Source: Jimgerdemannia flammicorona (taxonomy: Eukaryota; Mucoromycota; Endogonomycetes; Endogonales; Endogonaceae). Taken from it: a DNA stretch of 22,882 nt. The notes under the pieces are model-generated. The model was not told the DNA's origin and ran no database searches. It worked only from the letters and a program-made list of their open reading frames with translations. The DNA is taken from contig RBNI01001349.1 of the NCBI GenBank assembly GCA_003990745.1, positions 1 to 22,882 on the forward strand, read 5' to 3'. Shown one piece after another: positions 10,494 to 20,640 of the stretch. The translations under genes were made by a program, and so were the position numbers. Each line of letters starts with the position of its first letter. Within the stretch, counting starts at the first letter, position 1.

Positions 10494-10535
10494 TTTATTG
10501 ACGTCATCATTTCTTACGGCTCATGAGTGACGTCA
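10494..10535. promoter_or_regulatory. Paired TGACGTCA (CRE-type) sites and AATAAA at the CENP-I / GW-rich gene junction
   Basis: The 8-bp palindrome TGACGTCA occurs at 10499-10506 and again at 10528-10535. These are 67 and 96 bp upstream of the ATG at 10432, and the second lies inside the last CENP-I exon. Minus-strand AATAAA occupies 10499-10494, eight bases past the CENP-I stop. TGACGTCA is the classic bZIP (ATF/CREB) target. Use in vivo is inferred. Confidence 0.5.
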
Positions 10536-13500
10536 TGGAGCTGTACAAGAAGGTGTGCATGCCGCTGAACCCTTTGTCCAGGAGGTGGTCCAGGTATTGC
10601 ACCCGATAGTCCGAATACCCGATCTGCACCCCACCCACCATCGCATTTTCCTTCACCGAGTGCGACGTCACCGGCCCCGCATGCTTCTGCGTCGAATGCA
10701 ACTCCAACCCCCTCATGAACCCGCGCGAGAACGATCCCATCGCCGCCGAGTGCGTCAGCGAGAACAAATACGACATATTGTCCCGCCGTTCTTCGCAAAT
10801 TTTGTTTAGCTGCTCTACCACCTCTCTAAAAAATTCAGCAAAAACAATGATACCAGTCAACCATTTGCATTGCCCTTGTTGTCTTGGAAATCAGAACAGA
10901 TTATCTCAACCTACTCTGAAAGTAAGCATGCCGATGCATTCTTGTCCGTCCGATTAAGCCCACGGTTGCGCCACAAACAATTGCAGATGTCCATCACGAA
11001 TGAATTGAAATGGTTGACGTATTCGCGCGAGTATGCCGAGGCCCATTCGCGATCCTTGCGTCGTTCATTCTCTTCAAAGGCAACTTTGTACCTAACTCAA
11101 AGATACGCGGAAGGAAGATTAATAAATGGCAACGAGCTGTCCACGATCTCCTTGAAGGAATAAAATAAATAAAATAAACAAGACACCGTGTCGAATAAAT
11201 AAATAAATAAAGTATGATAGAAAGAAACATACTGCGCAACTATGCCGCACATCCTCGACATCGCCATCCCGGAAATGGAGAAGAAACAGCGGTGGACAAC
11301 GACGAAGGAGGGGATGATGATTTCCGGGATGTTGTACTCGAGGGACATGGAGGATACCTAACCAAATGTCGATTGATGGCCGTCAGCAGCGTAAAGCGTC
11401 AGATATCTTTTACAGGAACGCTGATCTATTAAATCGATCCTGCACCTACGACTAGACATCCTCTCCTTCGAAAGTCTACAGCTCAGCCATCCCGCAATCA
11501 ACTCACCAGTTCAAAGAACGACAGCGTCGCATGCTGCACCGAAACATCATCGTTTTCTAGCTAAATCGCGAAAAGAGAAGGCATCTTTGAAATCATGTTG
11601 GGAATCCATCCGCCTTACTATCCCTTGCAAAGCCCGCTTAAGATCACCAACTCGGTCAAACCGGAACTCATTCCACTCCTCCGTAGATCGAACACCCACC
11701 TCAAGCCCCATAACGCAGGTCAGGTCGACGTGCATGATGAACTCACGCATAGTCTTGAAATAGTCGATCTTGAATGACAGACCTGCAAACATGCCCTCTC
11801 TAGGCGCAAAATAACGAGAAGAAGAAAAAAAAGTAACGATTACCGAAAGATCAATAGGATGTTCCTAAGGACAGCGAGTATATCGTATCAGACACCGTGC
11901 CACTTACAGTTCATCTTCAAGCGCTGAAGCTTCAGACCCTTGTTGCTGCCTCCTTCGCGTGCTGTGCCCACCCCAATAGTGTAGGGACCAGTTCTTGAGC
12001 CATTCGGTGCAGGTCAAAATGAGCTTCGACTGCAAATCAAACAAAATGCAGACAAAACAATAAGATGGGACGAGTCAACAGCTCATGCTCAAGAGCTCCC
12101 GTCGTAATCTATCAAAACAAAATATAAAGATAGAATGTTTATAACCATGATATGCTACCTTCCACAATGCCGGCGACACATAAAACAGCCGATGCAACGG
12201 CTTCAAAAATCGACCATACAAATCTAGGAAAGCAAATAAAGAACAATGCCGGGTAAAGATACCAAAAGTTGTCTTATTCATCACGATGCACGATATGCGC
12301 AAATAATGTAATTACTCCTACCTTCGTAAGAAGTCGGCCTTACGAAAGAGATGAGCTTAAAAATCTCTTGTTGATGCTCAATGCCATCCCACGATCGGAT
12401 ATAGGAATTCAAAAAGGTCTCGAAAACAGGAAATAGTTCCTGTGGATGGACATGGATGAATCCGGATACAGTTAATTTCTAGCCTATGAAGATAATACAA
12501 CGTTTTACTTCGACGTTATTATGAGAAATCTAGCACTCTCTCGGCATAAACAAGATCATAGGGTCAACCTACTATACAAACTCCCCTCTTCTTCGTCGCC
12601 TCGGCCCTTCGTTATCTAACCATTCCTCTTACCTTCGTAAACTCAGTCAATCGCACCACCTTCTCAAGTAGTTCGCCAAAAATGGTACGGTTCTCCGCTG
12701 TCTGATCTCTCCAAAAGACAACATCCATAATACATTGACCAAGCCAATGGCTGATCCTGGCAATAACAGTTTCTAGTAAGGGATTCCGAATAACAATGGA
12801 GAAACCTAGTGTCAGAGCACGATAATAAAGTAGTTCAAAGCGAATAAACCACAATGACAAAATAAACATGCGTGCTGGACTGACTCACCCTCGGGATTAC
12901 AAACGACCAAATGCTGCAACAGCCGGTTGTCCAGAACAGATGCGAGTTGATTTGGCAGCTCGAGACGATCAATGTGGCGCGCGAGGTCTTTAAAGCCCGA
13001 TAATTCCTCAATCGTGACGGATTTCTGGAATGACCAGTAGGGGCATGAATTGAATCCTTCGGCAGCACACCAACCATTGAAATGTAGAAGTTTCGGTGAT
13101 TGAATCAAAACATGGCGCGAAAGTTATGTACCGGTGCAACATTTAGCGTTTTCAACGTCGGAACATCCACATGATAGACTTTTCGCCGTTTTAACTAGAA
13201 GTTGAAGAAAGCGATCATAGATCATAGATAATGTAACTCATTTGGACGGGTGTGTAATATCAGCCCTCAAAAATTACTGCCTGTTTGCCAATTACCCACA
13301 CGTCGTACAGATGATGAGCAATAGAATCACATTCCAGATCAGAAATATTGGTTTGCTCAGACGTACCGCTGAGCCCATCTGCAAAGGCGCGTGCGAAGCA
13401 ATGACAAACTGAAAGTTTTCCGCGTTCCATTTGGCTTGTATCTCTTGGATTGACTGTTGCCACGCCAGATCAGGGCACTGTAATAACGTAGAATTGCGAA

Positions 13501-14880
13501 TGTCACCTTTCGTTCAATAATCCTTGTCTTATTAAAATATCAAATGATAAAAGCGTCAGCTTTACATGATGCCATACAGACCTTGAATATGAGGCGCTTG
13601 GACGGGGGGATATTCGTCATGACCAGATTAGGATAGTAATCCTTATATACGGACAGAAGACCAATAACTGCGGGTTCGGGCCCGACACGGTGATGTAGGT
13701 CCATGCTGTTAAAGAATAATATCACTGTCAAGGAACCTCAGATCGCACGAAGAAAGCAACCGAGCACATTTTCCTATTGATTGCAATGACATAGGTTGAA
13801 ATTCGTGCCAAAGGATACAGTTTCCGTATCCGGAACGGTTTTACATGTTCACGACGAGTCAGATAGTACAGAAGATGGCATATCTCCGGCCTAGGACACG
13901 ACATGTACATTGGATACATCGTTTTGTTATCATAACTCAAAAATTGAAGGGATATGTAGGTGTGCGTGGTAGGGGTTCAAACCTGAGAGTTTGGAATTCC
14001 AGATAGTGGAAAATGACACCGTAGAGTTTCCGCAATTTGTCCGTACTCTCCAAAACGTCGTAGATGAGGATCACCCATCGGAGCAGGAAGGTCTATCAAA
14101 TAAAATGTTAGGTAGTCAACATGGCAACATGGACGTAAGTAAAGTAAGTCGACATGCTAATGTAATATAGGGTAAAAAGTGTGCAGGCGTAATAAATCAA
14201 AACTTCTTACCAGTACACTTTTTCTACCACTAGATAAACTTCCCAAAATCTTCACCACATGATCCTCCCTCACACGTTTGCGCGGCAGTAGCAACTTGGC
14301 AAGCCTTTTGGAACTTGCCTCGTCTACAAGGCCAGGTAAGAGGGAATGAGTGCATCAAGGAGGACGGATCCGCCATTACAAAAAGATATACAATTTCCCG
14401 TTTCTTTGAAACTGACCTAATTTACCACCCAGAATCGCGTTCAGCATCTTGTCAATATGATTATCTTCAACTCCATTCACCGCCACTGGCTGTATAATGG
14501 CCGTCAGAGAGTTGGCCACTTTGGTCTTGTTTCCTTTAATGCCAGCATCTTATAGAAACGGTGGTGAGTATCGACTACACACAATAGTTGTTTGCAGTGT
14601 GGAAAAGAGCTTACAAGTGCAGATAATTTCCAGTTCCTGGCTAGTTTTCTCGTCCTGGCTAGTTTTCTCGCCCTGGCTTGAGCTGAGAGAATATTCTTCC
14701 TGTGAATCTTGAGAATCATCGATGTCGTCCGCGGAACGCACTGCGGAAACAAGGTGAGGCACGAAATATTCGTAATAATAAGTTTCTCGGCAGAGTGTTT
14801 GAGTATGCCAATGTCGCTCGAAAACGCAACTAGACAACGAAAAAGGCACCTTTTGGATTTTTATTCAAAGTTGCCGCCAT
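10507..14880 (-). CDS. CENPI: Kinetochore inner-plate subunit CENP-I / Mis6, 780 aa, 19 exons
   Basis: Exons, in order of translation: 14850-14880, 14615-14740, 14426-14548, 14211-14323, 13983-14092, 13819-13890, 13582-13705, 13367-13477, 13132-13194, 12889-13024, 12633-12805, 12322-12439, 12159-12223, 11908-12029, 11619-11799, 11507-11560, 11233-11357, 10915-11091, 10507-10825. All junctions are GT-AG and in phase; the sum is 2343 nt. CENP-I family blocks appear in the right order: LTRREHVKPFRIRKL (residues 178-192), then VIGLLSVYKDYYPN, a KRRK..VP segment, IDRLELPNQLASVLDNRLLQ, DICNCLWRNRG, and near the C-terminus SLTHSAA and HAGPVTSHSV (723-732). The length matches the family (about 750). 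CENP-I is a helical-repeat subunit of the constitutive centromere network (CCAN) that sits on centromeric chromatin and supports CENP-A loading and kinetochore assembly. The N-terminal 47 residues carry five SQ dipeptides. A few acceptors have alternatives, but total frame and motif order support the model. Confidence 0.9.
14635..14670. repeat. Exact 18-bp tandem duplication in CENP-I exon 2
   Basis: Units TCCTGGCTAGTTTTCTCG at 14635-14652 and 14653-14670 are identical, and a partial third unit follows at 14671. On the coding strand the duplication gives two copies of an EKTSQ peptide, each adding one SQ dipeptide. Confidence 0.85.
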
Positions 14881-15016
14881 ATTTGTGAGACGTCGTTCCG
14901 TGCGCGTTTCGTGAATTCGTGAATTCTTATCACATGTAGCCGTGTCAGTGGCTTGGATCATGTGATTGGCCATTTTTTACCTTTGCGTGCTGCCAACCAC
15001 GCCTACTAGACAGGAA
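14881..15016. promoter_or_regulatory. Bidirectional promoter between CENP-I and the basic 107-aa gene
   Basis: Only 136 bp separate the two divergent start codons. The interval holds a tandem 8-mer CGTGAATT twice (14910-14917, 14918-14925) and an inverted CCAAT box (ATTGG at 14965-14969). A shared promoter is the simplest reading. Confidence 0.55.
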
Positions 15017-15503
15017 ATGGGGAAAACAAAACCAGCAAACAACAGTAAGTCAGCGAGTGTGTTCGACAATTGTTTTCCAATGTGCTATATTTCTTCCATT
15101 TTAAAACCTCATTAGATATTTCGCAGCACGCGACTCCCATCAGCACCGATCCTTCAACCGCCTCAGGTCGGTGCAAGCAAAAGCGTTAGCTACACATCAT
15201 CACTAGTGTATGTTTTATGTCCCTTATTCCAACACCTTTTTTTGTGCTCGCGAGCCAGGCAAAGCGCGTGTCGCGGCGCAGCTCGAACTTCTACAAGCTC
15301 GCAAACAAGCCATACCCGACATTACGTTGACAACCTCTCTGCTTAAAAAGGTGAAGAAAGTACCCATGAAAAAGGGCGTAAAGGCGAAGAAGGAGAAAAT
15401 ATACCAACGTGCGCTGATCAATTCTGAAAAAGCGGAGGAAAGGGTAACCAAAGCACAACGAAAAGCGGAAAAGAAAAAAATGTTGAAAAATGCATGGGAC
15501 TGA
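15017..15503 (+). CDS. Small highly basic protein, probably nuclear/nucleolar, 107 aa, three exons
   Basis: Exons 15017-15044, 15116-15166 and 15259-15503 join in phase (324 nt including the TGA). I do not recognise the family with confidence. The N-terminus (MGKTKPANN, then a Ser/Thr/Pro-rich stretch to about residue 26) is flexible. From GKARVAAQLELLQARKQAIPD onward it is a helix, followed by two Lys-rich clusters (LLKKVKKVPMKKGVKAKKEK, about 54-73). A last charged helix carries QRKAEKKKMLKNAWD at the end. The basic clusters look like nuclear or nucleolar targeting signals, and the composition resembles small ribosome-biogenesis factors; both are inference. The second splice acceptor was chosen because CCAG at 15255-15258 alone keeps the frame with exon 2. 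It is transcribed divergently from CENP-I. Confidence 0.75.
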
Positions 15504-15822
15504 ACGTCGTTTATCAGAAGTGAAATTACAGGCAAATTGTTCTGGCTTGAAAACCTCTGTACTGAATCACGTACACGATATACTTCCGCCACTGGTTGAT
15601 TGAGATGTAATCAACCAGCACTGACTCTTACTTCGTCTGACTTCAAGATACTACCAAAGATTTCTATTTTGCATGAAAATTTCAAATCAACTTGGGAATG
15701 TCGAAGCTAACTTCATTCCTGTAAACTACACTTATCTATGTCATGATAAAGCAAACATTTTTTCCAATACAATCCACAAATCAAAAAAGGATAACCCCTC
15801 CTAACCATTCACAGCAATTACG
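15504..15822. other. Intergenic region between converging genes, with a hairpin
   Basis: It carries the 3' ends of the basic protein gene (left) and the lipase gene (right). The only structure I see is the perfect 10-bp inverted repeat at 15592-15618. No coding frame or RNA gene was recognised. Confidence 0.5.
15592..15618. repeat. Perfect 10-bp inverted repeat, 7-nt loop
   Basis: CTGGTTGATT (15592-15601) and its exact complement AATCAACCAG (15609-15618) flank GAGATGT. It sits about 90 nt beyond the stop of the left gene and 205 nt beyond the stop of the right gene, so it would be in the 3' UTR of one or both converging transcripts. Confidence 0.75.
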
Positions 15823-18800
15823 TCAATGCATGGACTTGGTGCGCTTTTTGATGGTCAAGGTCTGTGGTCCCGTAGACGCCGTGCGGTCCGATGCGTGTGA
15901 TTTCAAACTGAGGAGTACTATTAGCGAGAGAAACCGATTGCATGTCAGCATATGTGTCTGAATTCAACCCCTATCCCTAGCTCCTCTCACACATACATAA
16001 CATAAAACAAAATCGATCAATAAACTCACTTCGATCCAACTCCAGCTCGATCATGCATCTAGTCCTGATCATGGCTAGCATGGGCCAGGCGGATTGCTCG
16101 CCCTTCAAAATCCAGTAATCAAGGGAGGCATGTGTCGGGTTTGAAAAAACCTTCTTGAAATCCTGCATATCGTAAAAAGCCAAAGTATAAAAAATCTCAC
16201 TTATAAATAATTTCACGACCAATGATCATAAAATTTGGAGTGTGGAAATTAATAAACAAGACTTACAATAATAGACAGATCTGGAACAATTGTAACGTTG
16301 CCGGACACATTCTCGTCGGCTATGCCACGGAACATATGCGGCAAAAGGTGCATCTGATCAAGCTTATGACATAAAGATAATCACTTATCAGCCAAAGCCG
16401 CATAAAAATGTGGTAAAATTTTGTGGAACGAGTTCACCTTCAAAATGATACAAACCTGGAAAAGCCGATGCCGAAACTCGGAGGAAATAACGTAGCCAAT
16501 TTTAACGATAAGGCCCTCTCCAGGAGATTTGATGCTCCTGGGTACAAATGGCACAATGTACGGATTCGCCTGCGAGACGATGAAGTGATTGACGTTGAAA
16601 AGCTCTGCCAATCGCGTCAGCGGAGATTCGCTGTAACAAAGCAAGGAAACCGTGTAAATTGCCAATTACCAGCCCTTTCGCAATGTTTTGAACACGTCAG
16701 CAAAAACAAATATTATGTAGGTATCAAAAAGGTCACCAACCTTTCAGCTGGTGACGCCTCAGTCCATTTAACGGCTGCAATTTCGTTTAGAGTTTGAAAT
16801 GTTTCATGAAGCGATCACGGTAAGATAAGTCATGATAGGGTAGAAATCCACACTTTGGCGATGCGCGGTGTTCAAGACAACTGTTGTATTTCAATTGGAA
16901 AGCAAGGGCTTACTTGAAGGACTCCATGAAACGATAGCTCCGTATTTGTCCTTTGCCAGCAAGTTCACGGTATCGTAAAGCCCCATGAGCGCGGTAGAAG
17001 CGCAAGCTGCACTCCAAATTAACTTTTGCACAATATCGTTTTTCATCATCAATGAAAGACGAAATTCGTTTAGCAATAGTCCCACTGATTCATATTGACT
17101 TAGGGAGGCATGTACTCACCACGTTCGGTGCCGTGAGATAATTGAGAAGCTGAGGAACTTCAAACTTGCGGGTGGATGAGACACTAATGTTCAAGATGCG
17201 CTTTGTTTTGGCGTACGCCTCCTGCAATCCGAAATGAAGGATAATTTAGGGCATTGCGTACGCCAGTACCTGCATGAACATACTGTATTCAGCATTGTTA
17301 TACACCCACCTCAAACGTCAAATCCCCAACATTGCTTCGTACACATTCTTCCAACACCTTGATGTCCATCAAATATCCTGTATTACCATGGGGTATGCAA
17401 GTATAGCATTTGAATAAGCCATGTTTTAACGTTGCAGATATTCGAACTGAAATAAACTGAAGCATTGTCGAATAGAACAACCGTATTTCAAAAGACGTGT
17501 AATCTTGCGCCGCACGTTGCCCTTGGTGCCTTTCTTGGTGAAGGCCTTAAGATCGATACCCTCGGGTTTAAAAATATGCTGCGAGCAGCCGAAGATGATC
17601 CAGTTGGTAGCACAAGTATTAGCCCTTCGAGCGAAAGTGTCGAAAGCGGCCAATGTTGCGACGGCATATCAAGCCCGAACGGCATGAGGATTGTAGAATA
17701 GCAACAGAACCTACCGGCAACTCGCTATCGGTATGAATGCAGATCAACGCTGCCATCAGCGCACCCACCGAGGTTCCGCTGATGATCCGTGGCAAGAGCC
17801 CGGCCTGATTCAAAGCTTTTACGACGCCAAGATGATACAGGCCTATTCAAGAGAGAGAGAGAAAGAAGATACGTGTTATTTAATTAAGATTCAGTGTCTG
17901 GTCGTCTTCTCGGGCACTCGTAACCACGAATACAGCCAAGACAAATCACGTGCCATCTACTCACCAAATGCAGAACCGCCGTGCAGCACAAGGGCAGAAC
18001 AGCCAAAACTCTGCCTCGTGTCGTTGAAGAAATCAAGCTTGGCCTGGGGATTGAGTTCGGAGAAGTTGGTTGCAGCGATGTGATCGAGCTGCGATACGAC
18101 TTCTTGCATGTAGTCTTCAATCAATTGTTTCGTGCTAATATAGTTCATAGCAGAAATGTCATGTGAGAGAATGAGCAATTGAAATCGCATGTTGAAATCC
18201 TGGGATTTCGGCAGAGACGACAAACCGAGTATATCATACCCCAGTGGAGACTTGTAATATAGCTTTGCGTCGCACATACCACCAAGATTTCGGAGGAGAC
18301 CTGGGTTGATGTAATGTATTAAGAAAGTATTGACGGTCATAACATTCCGCCTAGGTTGTGATTCCAAAGCAGTATATTCAAATCCCCCCTTCTCTGCGTA
18401 TAAAAAACTGCGCAGTTACCTGACCGCAACAGATAAATCATGGCCATCACGTCGCCAGTTTGGCGGACTTCCTTCAAGTGTTGCAACCGGGATTGGATCA
18501 GATTGTAGTCGTAGAACCTCGACTCGGGGTTGGCTTTCCAGTCATCGTTGCCTAATAGTTCAAAACCGAAAAAATAATATAATTCCAAGTATCACGGCAT
18601 ACACATACTGGCTAGATGTCGCATTTCTTACCGCAATCGCTGCACATGAATATAGTGACATGATGTGAGATGAAAGTTGAAATTGAAAGCGGAATCATGG
18701 AAGTTAAAAATATAAATGACATATCAACTCACAGATCAAGCTTTGCAGCCTTTTCACTCCATTCCTCATAGGTTCTCGAAGAGGCCATATCCTTTCGCAG

Positions 18801-19108
18801 AAGGTCCTCCGGTTTCAGTTCGTGGAATGCATTCCATATTTTCTGCGCCAGGAAAGAAGAGCAATTTATTTTGTGGCCAAGCCCATTTCTGTCATGTTGG
18901 GGAGATTCGTCAATATGAAGAAAATTCATCTTACATTTGACCAGCGAGCGACGAATTCGAGAAAGATACAAAAGAGGTTGGAGATGATGTCAATGCCGCT
19001 GACCAGTATAGATCTTACGGTGTTAGGAGGTTCCTGAGCGAGAGAGTATAAAGTTTTGAGATATAGAAAGCTAGGGGGCTGTTGCGGTAGACGAGTATTG
19101 CCTACCAT
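15823..19108 (-). CDS. Patatin-like triacylglycerol lipase, Tgl3/4/5-SDP1 type, 560 aa, 16 exons
   Basis: Exons: 18935-19108, 18733-18842, 18632-18639, 18420-18551, 18240-18300, 17965-18134, 17715-17842, 17482-17578, 17310-17377, 17120-17221, 16914-17022, 16741-16774, 16456-16630, 16267-16353, 16030-16162, 15823-15917; total 1683 nt, all in phase. One donor (exon 8, GTTGTT) is non-consensus. The N-terminal half matches the DUF3336 region of fungal lipid-droplet lipases ([12 protein letters not shown], then [33 protein letters not shown]). The patatin domain has the oxyanion glycines ([17 protein letters not shown]) and nucleophile motif G-T-S-V-G (Ser243). [13 protein letters not shown] and [18 protein letters not shown] follow, as in the family. 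It should hydrolyse storage triacylglycerol at lipid droplets. Odd: where relatives carry the catalytic Asp motif D-G-S, this protein reads T-E-A-S (E392), so activity is doubtful. The start is the first ATG of the exon; a different N-terminus is possible. Confidence 0.92.
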
Positions 19109-19450
19109 TGGTTACCGTTCGAGAGGGTGGTCTACAGTAGATTGCCTGAGCCCTGTTATGTCTCAAGGATTTTGGGAGTGACTGCTCCGCGCCACCCGGA
19201 TTATCATGTGAAAACCGTTCATTTGGGAAGCCATCACGCTGTCACCTGCTCTGTCAATCCGTCTATATTCATTCAATAGTATGAAGTATGTGTGTGTATT
19301 CGTGTCGACGCGGCCACCGATATATACCGGATTGCAAAGTTACTTGGTTACATTCAAACACGGCGAGTGGAATGAGACGATGTATAATAGAAGCCGGAAA
19401 AAAAAACCCCCCGCAGCAGAAGAAGGGTGGGGAAGAAACCATCAGATTAT
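19109..19450. other. Intergenic region: cofilin 3' end and lipase promoter
   Basis: Both neighbours are on the minus strand, so this holds the cofilin 3' UTR and the lipase 5' region. An A-run followed by a C-run lies near 19399-19415. No further feature was recognised. Confidence 0.5.
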
Positions 19451-20477
19451 TTAGGCGGACGAGCGAGACACCTTCTCGAGGATCGTATCATATTCGACCT
19501 CATCAAAGTCGGTGCCTTGGATTTCGGTAGAGATGCCAACGAGCGTCTTGCGGAGCGCGTCCTTGCTGGAGGCGTACACCATTTTCTGCCTGATCTTCGC
19601 GGTATCAGGGGTCCTAAGCGGTGTACATATGTAGACCGAAGTGGAGGGCGAGTATTTGGTGAGTTCACAGCGTTCCAAAGAGCGAATGTGCAACACACTA
19701 TATAAATATATCATCCACAGCCGACAATCTATACCCTCCAGGCGTCTAGTCACTAATCCGAGCCCAGTGGTATGAAGTTCGATGGCTAACTTCCCCTATG
19801 GTAGGGAAGCTAAGACTGCAGGCCCGGTGAATACATCACAACCAACCCACAATCCCAACATGATGCTGGTTCAGTGGCCTCTTGAAGGCCTTCTCTCCCT
19901 ATTCCACGCAAATGTGCCACCTCGATCCAGCAGATCGCATGTATGGCTAAACCCCTATTCTCATCCCACTGCTTTAAAAAGGCACTATAGCCTCAGATTC
20001 GCGTTTCCCGTTGCTAGCGCATTCACCAACAATACCAACGAAATAAAAAATTCACGTACCAGGCATAGAAGACAATCTTGTTCCTCGTCCCCTCACCAGG
20101 CTTCTCATACTCAAAATCATACACAGCATAACGAGGCTCGTCCTTCGGGAGATGCTCGAGGAAGGTTGAGTATTCACCCTGTTCGATGGCTTTCTCGAGG
20201 ACGATCTCCTTGTGGTCGTCAGAGAGCTTGAACAGGAGGAACTTGTACTTCTTGCGGAGCTTGAGCTCCTGGTAGATCTCCAAGCAGTTTTCGTTAACGG
20301 CAACACCAGAGGACTGCACGCAGCGAGATTGTATGCGATTGCCAACGAGCAAAGGGTGGAAAAGTGGCCGGAAGGGTCATCAGGATCAGTGGTCATGGTG
20401 AAGCATGCGTGTAGAACTGGGTGTAGACACAGTGGCGAAGGTGGGACAACAGGAGCTGAGGGTTTCAGACGTACCAT
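19451..20477 (-). CDS. COF1: Cofilin / actin-depolymerising factor
   Basis: Exons are 20475-20477 (the ATG alone), 20060-20313 and 19451-19613, giving 139 aa against about 143 in yeast. ADF-homology landmarks are present in order: [19 protein letters not shown] at the N-terminus with Ser at the regulatory position, [41 protein letters not shown] and KDALRK on the actin-binding long helix. The C-terminal part ([18 protein letters not shown]) matches fungal cofilins closely. Cofilin binds ADP-actin, severs and depolymerises filaments, and acts at cortical patches and in polarised growth. Intron 1 begins directly after the start codon. Intron 2 is 446 nt, the longest seen here. The phase of both junctions is exact (TG|G rebuilds the tryptophan of FYAW). 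Confidence 0.96.
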
Positions 20478-20595
20478 TTTGTTTAATGCGGTGGGGGGTG
20501 TGGATAGGGAAGAGAGGAGTAGAGTGAAGCAGGTGTGGACCAAGGCGCTATTGAGTGCCGAGGGGCTGTGATGACAATCACCCCTCTCGCATGCC

Positions 20596-20640
20596 ATTGG
20601 TCAGCCGCCATGACACGTGGTGACGTCACCCAATACGCGT
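20596..20640 (-). promoter_or_regulatory. Cofilin promoter element cluster
   Basis: Within 45 bp, 120-165 bp upstream of the cofilin ATG, lie ATTGG (20596-20600), the E-box CACGTG (20614-20619), the CRE palindrome TGACGTCA (20621-20628), CCAAT (20629-20633, preceded by C) and the MCB-like palindrome ACGCGT (20635-20640). The density of canonical palindromes argues for a real control region. Individual factors are not assignable from sequence. Confidence 0.55.

Noticed and set aside
9923..10501. 192-codon plus-strand frame
   Set aside because: Shadow of the GC-biased, low-complexity GW-rich gene on the other strand.
12030..12158. Extra exon in CENP-I (frame beginning ITTGALEHELL)
   Set aside because: It has a good acceptor but no donor that keeps the frame; direct joining of 12159 to 12029 gives ALWKSKLILTC, which fits the family better.
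19782..20231. 149-codon plus-strand frame
   Set aside because: Covers cofilin intron 2 and the reverse of exon 2; no coding character of its own.
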